From Opitutaceae bacterium (lineage in GTDB: Bacteria; Verrucomicrobiota; Verrucomicrobiia; Opitutales; Opitutaceae), in NCBI GenBank assembly GCA_009919985.1, contig RGAX01000067.1, positions 1-12,510 of the forward strand: DNA of 12,510 nucleotides, in the 5' to 3' direction. Numbering within the stretch: position 1 is the first letter of the stretch; the number at the start of each line of letters is the position of its first letter. The notes beneath the pieces are model-generated. The model was not told where the DNA came from, did no database searches, and saw nothing but the letters and a program-made list of their open reading frames with translations. Below are positions 1-5,980 of the stretch, piece after piece. A program made the translations under genes and the position numbers.

Positions 1-1
1 A

Positions 2-85
2 CCTTGGGTGACGGAGGTTTGTTTGCAGGGTGGAATTGATCCGGCGCTGGCCGACGCTAGTTTCGCCGCGGTGGGCGCGGTTTGA
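2..85 (+). CDS. C-terminal end of an upstream frame, CofH-like motif
   Basis: Frame 2 is open from the left edge to a TGA at 83-85, while the other two + frames close within the first 40 bases. The 27 visible residues contain TEVCLQGGIDPAL, which closely resembles (from memory) the motif in the radical-SAM half of F420 precursor synthases (CofH and the C-terminal half of FbiC, TEVCMQGGIDP-type). In that family the motif lies well inside the protein, not 17 residues from the end, so this would be a truncated or decayed gene if the likeness is real. It may equally be the normal C-terminus of an unrelated protein. The bases before position 2 are not available. Function is not assigned. Confidence 0.35.
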   Translation, partial: PWVTEVCLQGGIDPALADASFAAVGAV

Positions 86-171
86 GCGCTAATGCGAGCC
101 GTCGGAGCCGGATCGTGGACCGCAAAAAAATCTCCGTGTCTTTATCGGCTCGCGTGCGCTAGGCTGTTTCC
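86..171. other. Spacer without recognisable signals
   Basis: These 86 bases separate the stop at 83-85 from the first complete gene. A run of seven A at 124-130 is the only conspicuous feature. I find no convincing -35/-10 pair, no hairpin followed by T residues and no good ribosome binding site (only AGG at 161-163). Confidence 0.4.
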
Positions 172-819
172 ATGTCGGCCATCGACGAAGGTATTGTCCG
201 CGAGTATTTTGAACAAAACGGATTTTTCGTGCGCCAAGCGCGGAAATATTCTGTGACCGCGCGCAAGAAAACTGGGGAAGAAGAGATCGATTTATTGGTG
301 TCAAATCCAGCTTGGGTGCGCGGTAGTCGTGCACCGGATTTTTTCCTCTTTGCGAACGAGCTACCCTTCATTCAGCGCGCTGTGGTGTCCGTGAAACCGT
401 GGCACACGAACGTCTTTACGCCGGCGATTTTACGCAGCTCACCGGAGATTTTTGGGTTTCTGGAAGAAAATGTACTCAAGCAAGTTCCTCGGTTTTTCGA
501 ACCCGATGCACCCGACGGTGAGCACGATGCCGTGGTGACAAAAATTTTGGTATTGCCCGCCTTACCGACGGCGGAACCGTTTCGCTCGCAAAGCGTGGCC
601 TTGCTCAAGGAGCGCGGGGTCGATGCGATTATTTCTTTTCGCGCGATGCTCACCGACTTGATCGACAAAATCGAAAGCAACCAAAACTACAGCAAAAGCG
701 ACACCCTGCAGGTCATGCGCATTTTGAAAAACTACGATCTCCTCAAAGACTCGCAGCTCGATCTGCCCGTGGGCCGCGAGCCCGTGAGTCGTAAAATTCG
801 CGCCGACTTGATCAAATGA
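172..819 (+). CDS. Conserved-looking protein of unknown function, possible degenerate PD-(D/E)XK nuclease fold
   Basis: I do not recognise a named family. The 215-residue product has no signal peptide or membrane segment and looks cytoplasmic. Residues 5-25 suggest an amphipathic helix, followed by a charged loop, a strand EEIDLLV (36-43, Asp40) and a second strand AVVSVKPWH (70-78, Lys75). This order resembles the restriction-endonuclease-like core, in which an Asp strand is followed by a strand carrying E-x-K, but here the E-x-K position reads S-V-K, so an active nuclease is doubtful. The C-terminal half is charged and probably helical. The stop overlaps the lpxA start as ATGA, so translational coupling to lpxA is likely. 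The ATG at 172 is the first in frame and has only weak AGG upstream. It is a real gene by reading frame and coupling; its function is open. Confidence 0.8.
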   Translation: MSAIDEGIVREYFEQNGFFVRQARKYSVTARKKTGEEEIDLLVSNPAWVRGSRAPDFFLFANELPFIQRAVVSVKPWHTNVFTPAILRSSPEIFGFLEENVLKQVPRFFEPDAPDGEHDAVVTKILVLPALPTAEPFRSQSVALLKERGVDAIISFRAMLTDLIDKIESNQNYSKSDTLQVMRILKNYDLLKDSQLDLPVGREPVSRKIRADLIK

Positions 820-1574
820 GCAGCAATATCCATCCCACGGCCCTCATCGAACCTGGCGCCAAAATCGGCGCGGATTGTGAGATCATGGCCTACGCCGTGA
901 TTACGCGCCATTGTGTGTTGGGTGATCGTGTCGTCGTGCATCCGTTCGCGGTGATCGGCGGCGATCCACAATATTTGAAATTCGACCGCACGCTGTCGAC
1001 CGGTGTGTGCATCGGCGCGGGTACGGTCATCCGCGAGCACGTTACGATTAATCGTTCCATTCATGCAGGGCAGGCGACTACGGTGGGCGCCGGCTGTTTT
1101 CTCATGGCCAACGCCCACGTCGCGCACGATTGTGTGGTCGCCGATCATGTCGTGCTGGCCAACAACGCCATGCTCGCGGGCCACGTCGAGGTCGGGGCCA
1201 ACACCTTTGTAGGCGGTGGCGCGGGGCTGCATCAATTTTGTCGGATCGGCGAAGGTGTGATGGTCGCGGGCAACGCCTCGGTCACGCGCGATGTGCCCCA
1301 TTTTACGATGGTGGCGGAGCGCGATGAAGTCATCGGCTTCAACATCGTTGGCCTGAAGCGGCGTGGCGTCGAGCGCGCGGCGATCGCGCAATTGAAATCG
1401 GCGTTTCACGACGTGTATTTCACCGCAGGCAACATCCGTGAAGTGGCGACGACGTTGTTGTCGGGCGGAAACTATTCGAGCCCTGAGGCGCGGAAATTCC
1501 TGGATTTTTTCAGCGGCGGTAAACGAAGTTTCGCGCGCGCACGCCGCGCGGTAACGGAAGAGGCGACGGAATGA
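816..1574 (+). CDS. lpxA: Acyl-ACP--UDP-N-acetylglucosamine O-acyltransferase LpxA
   Basis: LpxA transfers an R-3-hydroxyacyl chain from acyl carrier protein to the 3-OH of UDP-GlcNAc, the first step of lipid A synthesis, in the cytoplasm. The 252-residue protein is close to the 262 of E. coli. Residues 1-150 are hexapeptide repeats of a left-handed beta helix (IHPTALIEPGAKIG onward). Visible family motifs are GGDPQYLKF (48-56), HVTINR (75-80), NAHVAHDC (99-106; His104 matches catalytic His125 of E. coli), GLHQF (137-141) and IVGLKRRG (177-184). Gly174 appears to sit where Gly173 of the E. coli enzyme allows a C14 chain, but that alignment is by eye. The gene starts inside the stop of the preceding gene and its own stop overlaps pdxA, so all three are probably one transcript. 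The other lpx genes are not in the window. Confidence 0.97.
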   Translation: MSSNIHPTALIEPGAKIGADCEIMAYAVITRHCVLGDRVVVHPFAVIGGDPQYLKFDRTLSTGVCIGAGTVIREHVTINRSIHAGQATTVGAGCFLMANAHVAHDCVVADHVVLANNAMLAGHVEVGANTFVGGGAGLHQFCRIGEGVMVAGNASVTRDVPHFTMVAERDEVIGFNIVGLKRRGVERAAIAQLKSAFHDVYFTAGNIREVATTLLSGGNYSSPEARKFLDFFSGGKRSFARARRAVTEEATE

Positions 1575-2497
1575 GCGCGGCGAAACTAGCGTTTACTTGC
1601 GGAGATCCCGCGGGCGTAGGCCCAGAAATCGTGGCAGCTTGGCTTGCGGCTCACCCCTTCGAAGCCACAGATATCGCCGTGATCGGGCCAGCGCGTTGGC
1701 TGGCGGCGCTGGCGACTACGGCGACGAAGATTGCCGTGGGTTTGGAGGATTTTTCGGCGATGCCGGGACAACCGACGGCGGACGGCGCGCTCGTGGCTTG
1801 GGCGGCGATGCAACGCGCGGCGGAGGGTTGCGCTGCGGGTGAATTTTGCGGCGTTGTGACTGGACCGGTCAGCAAGGCAGGATTGGTGCGCGTGGGTTAC
1901 ACGTGGCCGGGACAGACGGAATTTTTTGCGGCACAATGGGGCGGTGAACCCGTGATGGCGTTTTGCGGTGGTCGCTTGCGCGTGGTGTTGACGACCTGGC
2001 ATGTGCCCTTGTGCGAAGTACCCCAACTTCTCGGGCCGCAGTTGCTGCATCGCACCGTGGCTGCGGCGGATGCGCTTGCGCGCGCCGAAGGTATTTTGGC
2101 ACCGCGCATTGGTGTGTGCGGGCTGAATCCGCACGCAGGCGAGGGCGGGCTGCTCGGCGAAGAAGAACGCGATTTTATCAATCCCGCGCTAAAGCAGATG
2201 CGCGCGGAGTTTCCCGGTCTGAGCGTGTGCCAACCGGGCGACACGTTGTTCGCGCGGGCCTTGCGCGGCGAGTTCGACGTCGTGGTGGCGCTCTATCACG
2301 ACCAAGGACTCGCCCCGTTGAAGGTGATTGATTTTGACGAAGCTGTGAACGTCACGCTTGGGCTCCCGCACGTGCGAACGAGTCCGGACCACGGCACGGC
2401 TTTTGGTATCGCGGGTCAGGGCTTGGCCAGCCCGACGAGTTTTGCCAATGCGGTGATTGTGGCGCGGCGCTTGATAAACGCGCGCAGACCGCGATAG
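1571..2497 (+). CDS. pdxA: 4-hydroxythreonine-4-phosphate dehydrogenase PdxA
   Basis: PdxA oxidises 4-phosphohydroxy-L-threonine with NAD(P) in the DXP-dependent route to pyridoxal 5'-phosphate. The 308-residue product has usual family length. It shows GDPAGVGPEI (11-20), TGPVSKAG (98-104 region), TTWHVPL with metal ligand His144, CGLNPHAGEGG with His188, and YHDQGL with His243; these three correspond to His166, His211 and His266 of E. coli PdxA. Lys251, Asn260 and Arg269 of the later substrate loop are also present, as is DHGTAF (273-278). The substrate-binding GHTEF motif of the E. coli enzyme reads GQTEF here (Gln115), a notable substitution. The start ATG overlaps the lpxA stop (ATGA). 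A PdxA2-type paralogue acting on other phosphorylated sugar acids is the main alternative, but no partner kinase gene is nearby. Confidence 0.94.
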   Translation: MSAAKLAFTCGDPAGVGPEIVAAWLAAHPFEATDIAVIGPARWLAALATTATKIAVGLEDFSAMPGQPTADGALVAWAAMQRAAEGCAAGEFCGVVTGPVSKAGLVRVGYTWPGQTEFFAAQWGGEPVMAFCGGRLRVVLTTWHVPLCEVPQLLGPQLLHRTVAAADALARAEGILAPRIGVCGLNPHAGEGGLLGEEERDFINPALKQMRAEFPGLSVCQPGDTLFARALRGEFDVVVALYHDQGLAPLKVIDFDEAVNVTLGLPHVRTSPDHGTAFGIAGQGLASPTSFANAVIVARRLINARRPR

Positions 2498-2499
2498 TC

Positions 2500-2503
2500 G
2501 GAG
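2500..2503 (+). promoter_or_regulatory. Ribosome binding site of the A-type carrier gene
   Basis: GGAG lies 4 bases before the ATG at 2508, directly after the pdxA stop. It is one of the few Shine-Dalgarno-like sites in the window and supports this start, although the spacing is short. Confidence 0.5.
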
Positions 2504-2507
2504 TCGA

Positions 2508-2900
2508 ATGTCACCACTCGCTCCCGAGATTCCTCTGTCTGCCCCATTGCCCGAGGGCGTGCGCGCTGGAAATGAGAACCTTGTGCAACTCACGCTATCG
2601 GCCGGGGGTAAGGTCGCGGCGTTGATCGCGCGCGAGGCGCAGGGTGATTTTCTGCGAATTGCGATCACCGGCGGCGGTTGCAACGGCCTGAGCTACAAGT
2701 TGAAGTTCGTACCGGCACCTAAACGCGGCGATATCCTCGTGCGCACGGCCAATACGCAGGTTCTTGTCGATCCGAAGACGGCGCTGTACCTGAAAGGCAC
2801 GCATCTGGACTATTCGGGTGCGATGGTCGCGGGTGGTTTCAAGTTCTCCAACCCCAACGCCAAGGCCAGTTGCTCCTGTGGCGAGAGCTTTAGCGTATGA
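2508..2900 (+). CDS. A-type iron-sulfur carrier protein (IscA/SufA/ErpA family)
   Basis: Members of this family receive iron-sulfur clusters from the scaffold and pass them to target enzymes in the cytoplasm. The 130-residue product carries the three family cysteines: Cys58 in ITGGGCNGLSY (53-63) and Cys122 and Cys124 in the C-terminal SCSCGESFSV. Other hallmarks are LTLSAGGKVA (28-37) and GTHLDYSG (97-104). About 25 residues precede the conserved core, more than in E. coli IscA (107 residues); no better internal start is visible and the GGAG at 2500 supports the ATG. Which sub-type it is (IscA, SufA or ErpA) cannot be told from sequence alone, so no symbol is given. It lies 10 bases after pdxA and probably shares its transcript. 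No scaffold or desulfurase gene is adjacent. Confidence 0.93.
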   Translation: MSPLAPEIPLSAPLPEGVRAGNENLVQLTLSAGGKVAALIAREAQGDFLRIAITGGGCNGLSYKLKFVPAPKRGDILVRTANTQVLVDPKTALYLKGTHLDYSGAMVAGGFKFSNPNAKASCSCGESFSV

Positions 2901-2916
2901 GTCCTGCCGCGGCGAA

Positions 2917-2951
2917 CTCGGCCAAATTGGTGTTGCCCCGCGGGGGCCGAG
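2917..2951 (+). other. GC-rich hairpin in the iscA-like/infC spacer
   Basis: CTCGGCC at 2917-2923 is perfectly complementary to GGCCGAG at 2945-2951, with a 21-base loop. The loop overlaps a separate perfect palindrome, CCCCGCGGGG at 2936-2945, so two mutually exclusive foldings are possible. No T run follows, which argues against an intrinsic terminator. It lies 45 bases before infC and could be a leader structure or an attenuator-like element; this is inference. Confidence 0.4.
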
Positions 2952-2996
2952 CGGCGACATATGGTGTGACCTCACTCTTTTGACCAAATCTAATTG

Positions 2997-3683
2997 ATGG
3001 CTACTTCGTTCCCTTCCGCCGGTGGTGGCGGCAATCGCTCCGGTTCTTATCAGCGTCGCAACGTCGACCCTTTCGCGGCCATCCGCCGCAATCATCGTAT
3101 CAAGGTGCCCTCCGTGCGTTGCATTTCGCCCGAAGGTAAACAGCTCGGTATTCTCGAAACCACGAAGGCCATTTCCTTGGCTTTGGAAGTCGGCCTCGAC
3201 CTTGTCGAAGTCGCCCCCAATGCCACGCCGCCAGTCTGCCGTATCATGGATTTCGGCAAGTACGTGTACGAGGAACAGAAGAAGACCTCTCACGTGAAAT
3301 CCACGGCGAGCAAGATCAAGGAAATCGAATTTAGCGCGCGTATCGCCGACGGCGATTTCTTCACCAAGGTTCGCCACGCCGAAGAATTTCTCGGTCACGG
3401 CAATAAAGTGAAGCTCCGCCTCAAGTTCCGCGGTCGCGAAATGGCGCACACCGATCTTGGTTTCGCCGTCATGACGCGTGCGGTCGGAGAGTTGGTTGGC
3501 ATGGGTAATCCTGATGCTGAACCCAAACTCATCGGTCGTAACATTCACGTGATGCTCACCCCGCTCGCGCCCAACAAGCGCAAGCCGAAGTTCCAATCGC
3601 AAGGTAGCTCGCCCGCCGTTGATGATGGTCCCGATCTCTCGGGCGACGACGACGAGGATGACAAAACCACGGCGGGCGCCTGA
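2997..3683 (+). CDS. infC: Translation initiation factor IF-3
   Basis: IF3 binds the 30S subunit, prevents premature joining of the 50S and checks start codon-initiator tRNA pairing. Counting from the ATG at 2997 the product has 228 residues; many bacterial IF3 proteins have about 180. The N-domain runs from about 33 to 90 (RIKVPSVRCIS, LGLDLVEVAP-type segment, PPVCRIMDFGKY at 78-89), followed by a charged linker with KIKEIEF (106-112) and the C-domain to about 188 (KVKLRLKFRGREMAH at 137-151). A Gly/Ser-rich extension of about 30 residues precedes the core and a 35-residue tail ends in a DDDEDD acidic run. An in-frame TAA at 2991-2993 is followed by TTG then ATG, so initiation must be at TTG 2994 or ATG 2997; ATG is preferred. 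No Shine-Dalgarno is visible. rpmI and rplT, the usual next genes, are absent; an amidase gene follows after 10 bases. Confidence 0.95.
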   Translation: MATSFPSAGGGGNRSGSYQRRNVDPFAAIRRNHRIKVPSVRCISPEGKQLGILETTKAISLALEVGLDLVEVAPNATPPVCRIMDFGKYVYEEQKKTSHVKSTASKIKEIEFSARIADGDFFTKVRHAEEFLGHGNKVKLRLKFRGREMAHTDLGFAVMTRAVGELVGMGNPDAEPKLIGRNIHVMLTPLAPNKRKPKFQSQGSSPAVDDGPDLSGDDDEDDKTTAGA

Positions 3684-3685
3684 GG
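3682..3685 (+). promoter_or_regulatory. Ribosome binding site that sets the amidase start
   Basis: GAGG overlaps the infC stop codon and lies 8 bases before the ATG at 3694. It selects that ATG over the in-frame ATG codons inside the infC 3' end (from 3619), and the chosen ATG also begins directly with a signal peptide. Confidence 0.6.
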
Positions 3686-3693
3686 TTTTTAGT

Positions 3694-4848
3694 ATGAACA
3701 CCCAGCGGGTGCGATGGGCCGCGCTGGGTGGCTTGATGGGAGGGTTGCTCGTTCTCGGCGTTGAGGCGCAGGAAAATATCCCGCGTCTAGCTCCGACTCG
3801 CCCTGGCGCTCCGGCACTGACTCCGGCGGCGCCGGAGTCAGCGAAGCCTAAAACTGAGACCGCCAGTCCCACCCAAGTCCCACGCACCACGCGTTTCGGC
3901 GCGACTGATTGGGTTGAGATTGGCGTCGTGGCCAAACGCCTCGGACTTAAGGTAGGTTGGACGCTTTCATCGCGCGAGGCGGTACTCACTGATAAAGACA
4001 CCCGTCTTGAACTGGCCTCAGATCGACTGGAAGCAGGACTCAACGGCCAGCGCATTTTCCTCGGTCAGGCGCCGGTGTCACGCAGCGGTAATTTATACGT
4101 GAGCAAGATCGACTTCGAGCGCTGCCTCGTGCCGCTCGTGCGTCCCGCCTTGCTCGGCGTGCCCAAACCCGCCCCGAAAACCATCGTGATCGATCCCGGC
4201 CACGGCGGGCCCGACACCGGCAAGGTCAATGGCGCCCTAGGCCTGTTTGAGAAAACCTACACGCTCGATACCTCGCTGCGGTTGAAAAAAATCCTCGAAG
4301 CGCGCGGCTGGAAGGTCGTGCTCACGCGCAGCGATGATCGCCAGCTGAAACCCGGCAAACAGGACGACTTGCAACGCCGCGCGCAGATCGCCGCCGACGC
4401 CGACGCGGATGTGTTTGTGAGCATTCACTTCAACTCCGTCGCCGAGCAGGTGGAGAAAGTCAGCGGGGCCGAAGTCTATCGCTTCACGCCGCAACACCAG
4501 CCGCCCGTCACGCGCGCGCTGCGGCGCCTCGACGACGAGGTGCTCAATCCCGGCAACGGCAACGATGTCTGGAATAGCCTCCTCGCGTATTCGATTCAGC
4601 GGCGCCTGCTGCGCGATTTGAAACTAGATGACCGCGGTTTCAAGCACGACCGCCTCGCCGTGCTCCGGCTCGTTTCCTGTCCTGCTGTCCTAATCGAAGG
4701 CGGATTCCTTTCCAATACCACTGAGGCCCGCCGCATCGGCAACGCCGCTTACCGCCAGCAACTCGCCGAGGCGATCGCCAACGGTCTGAGCGCCTACGCG
4801 TCGCAGTTGCAAAGTCTGCGTAGCGGAGTGAACACTCCCGCAGGTTAA
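3694..4848 (+). CDS. Secreted N-acetylmuramoyl-L-alanine amidase (Amidase_3, zinc-dependent)
   Basis: The enzyme cuts the amide bond between N-acetylmuramic acid and the stem peptide of peptidoglycan, in the periplasm. The 384-residue product starts with a signal peptide (MNTQRV, hydrophobic 9-22, likely cleavage near VEAQ at 23-26), then a Pro/Ala-rich linker (28-65). Residues 66-150 look like a copper-amine-oxidase-N-type beta domain that may bind or position the enzyme. The catalytic domain spans about 162-370, with all four expected residues: His170 (DPGHGG), Glu186 (GLFEK), His245 (SIHFNS) and Glu335 (IEGGFLSN). The frame is open further upstream to 3619, overlapping infC, but the ATG at 3694 has a Shine-Dalgarno and exposes the signal peptide at the N-terminus. 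It probably shares the infC transcript. Its AmiABC-like role in daughter-cell separation or wall recycling is inferred. Confidence 0.93.
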   Translation: MNTQRVRWAALGGLMGGLLVLGVEAQENIPRLAPTRPGAPALTPAAPESAKPKTETASPTQVPRTTRFGATDWVEIGVVAKRLGLKVGWTLSSREAVLTDKDTRLELASDRLEAGLNGQRIFLGQAPVSRSGNLYVSKIDFERCLVPLVRPALLGVPKPAPKTIVIDPGHGGPDTGKVNGALGLFEKTYTLDTSLRLKKILEARGWKVVLTRSDDRQLKPGKQDDLQRRAQIAADADADVFVSIHFNSVAEQVEKVSGAEVYRFTPQHQPPVTRALRRLDDEVLNPGNGNDVWNSLLAYSIQRRLLRDLKLDDRGFKHDRLAVLRLVSCPAVLIEGGFLSNTTEARRIGNAAYRQQLAEAIANGLSAYASQLQSLRSGVNTPAG

Positions 4849-4890
4849 GCTTAAGTTCCGCTCCGTCTAATCTTATCTCTTTTCTCCCTC

Positions 4891-5949
4891 ATGAACTCCC
4901 GCCACCTTGCCGCCTTCTTCGCAGTTCTCGCCGTCGCCGCGCCGCTCGCCGCTTGGGATTACAACGGCCACCGTATGGTCAACCAGCTCGCGTTGCAGGC
5001 CTTACCAGCTGAGTTCCCGGCCTTTGTCCGCGAGCCTGCGAATATCGAGCGTGTGTTGTTTCTCTCCGGCGAAGGCGACCGTTGGCGCAACGTACCCGAC
5101 CTGATCATGAAACAATCCGGCGGCAGCTGGACCGATCATTTCTGCGACCTCGAACAACTCTCCGAAATCGGTATCGACCCGGCCAAAGTCTCGTCGTTTC
5201 GCTACGATTTCATCGTGCAGTTCGCCGCCGCCCGCGCGGCGCACGCCGATAAATTACCCAAGATCGATCCGGTTAAAAACGCCGATCACACGCGTGAGTG
5301 GCCCGGCTTTGCGCCGTGGATGATCGCGGAGCATTTCGCGCGGCTGCGCTCGGCGTTTGCTTATCTGAAAGTTTTTGAAGAGCTCGGCACGCCGGAAGAA
5401 ATCACCAACGCCAAGGCCAACGCCATCTACACCATGGGCGTCATGGGGCACTACGTCGGCGATTGCGCGCAGCCTTTGCACACGACCGTGCATCACAACG
5501 GCTGGGTCGGTCCCAACCCCAACGGCTACGCCACCGCGAGTGGCATTCATAGCTGGATCGACGGCGGCTTCATCGCCAAGGCCGGTATCAAGCTCGACGA
5601 AATCTCCCCCCAGGTGAAACCTGCGCAGCCCATCGGCCTCGCGCCCCGCGCGGATGGACGAGAGCCGTTGTTCGTCGCGGTGATGGATTATCTCATCGCC
5701 TCGCAACAACGCGTCGAACCGCTCTACGCGATGGACAAGGCTGAGAAGTTTCGCGTGAAACCCGGCGTGACGCCGAGCGCCGAAGGCCGTGATTTCATCA
5801 AGGCGCGCTTGCTCACCGGCAGCGAAATGCTCGCCGCGATCTGGGTGACGGCGTGGCGTGCGGCCCCGCCCGATACGTTTTTGCGCACTCAGTTGATCCG
5901 CCGGCAGGAAGAAGCTAAGGGCACGGGCGCAGGCTCGGGCCGGCCCTGA
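4891..5949 (+). CDS. Secreted S1/P1-type zinc nuclease
   Basis: S1/P1 nucleases are tri-zinc phosphodiesterases that cleave single-stranded DNA and RNA and often 3'-phosphomononucleotides. The 352-residue product begins with a clear signal peptide (hydrophobic 6-21, ending LAA). Cleavage after Ala21 would leave Trp22 at the N-terminus, which fits the family: the mature N-terminal Trp is itself a zinc ligand. Further candidate ligands are His27 (NGHR), Asp63 or Asp70, His83 (TDHFCD), His187 and Asp191 (GHYVGD), His197 (QPLH), and His220 and Asp224 (GIHSWID). The C-terminal 15 residues are Gly-rich and poorly conserved-looking. No Shine-Dalgarno precedes the ATG; the 42-base spacer before it holds only a pyrimidine-rich stretch. 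A role in extracellular nucleic acid scavenging for phosphate is plausible but not shown. Confidence 0.92.
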   Translation: MNSRHLAAFFAVLAVAAPLAAWDYNGHRMVNQLALQALPAEFPAFVREPANIERVLFLSGEGDRWRNVPDLIMKQSGGSWTDHFCDLEQLSEIGIDPAKVSSFRYDFIVQFAAARAAHADKLPKIDPVKNADHTREWPGFAPWMIAEHFARLRSAFAYLKVFEELGTPEEITNAKANAIYTMGVMGHYVGDCAQPLHTTVHHNGWVGPNPNGYATASGIHSWIDGGFIAKAGIKLDEISPQVKPAQPIGLAPRADGREPLFVAVMDYLIASQQRVEPLYAMDKAEKFRVKPGVTPSAEGRDFIKARLLTGSEMLAAIWVTAWRAAPPDTFLRTQLIRRQEEAKGTGAGSGRP

Positions 5950-5980
5950 GCGCGAGTTGGCGGAGCTCGATTGCGCGGTC

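Noticed and set aside
732..1409. - strand frame of 225 codons opposite lpxA
   Set aside because: It is the antisense image of LpxA hexapeptide repeats; His- and Asp-rich pattern follows from that.
3619..3693. Upstream extension of the amidase frame into infC
   Set aside because: It would add 25 residues before a signal peptide; ATG 3694 has a Shine-Dalgarno at proper distance and starts directly with the signal sequence.
2595..4055. Long - strand open frame of 486 codons opposite infC and its neighbours
   Set aside because: It runs antisense across three well-supported + strand genes, is rich in Arg/His/Ala with no domain I recognise, and is typical of shadow frames in GC-rich coding DNA.
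4825..4838. Inverted repeat GGAGTGAACACTCC near the end of the amidase gene as a terminator
   Set aside because: It lies inside the coding region and is not followed by a T run; stem is only 5-6 base pairs.
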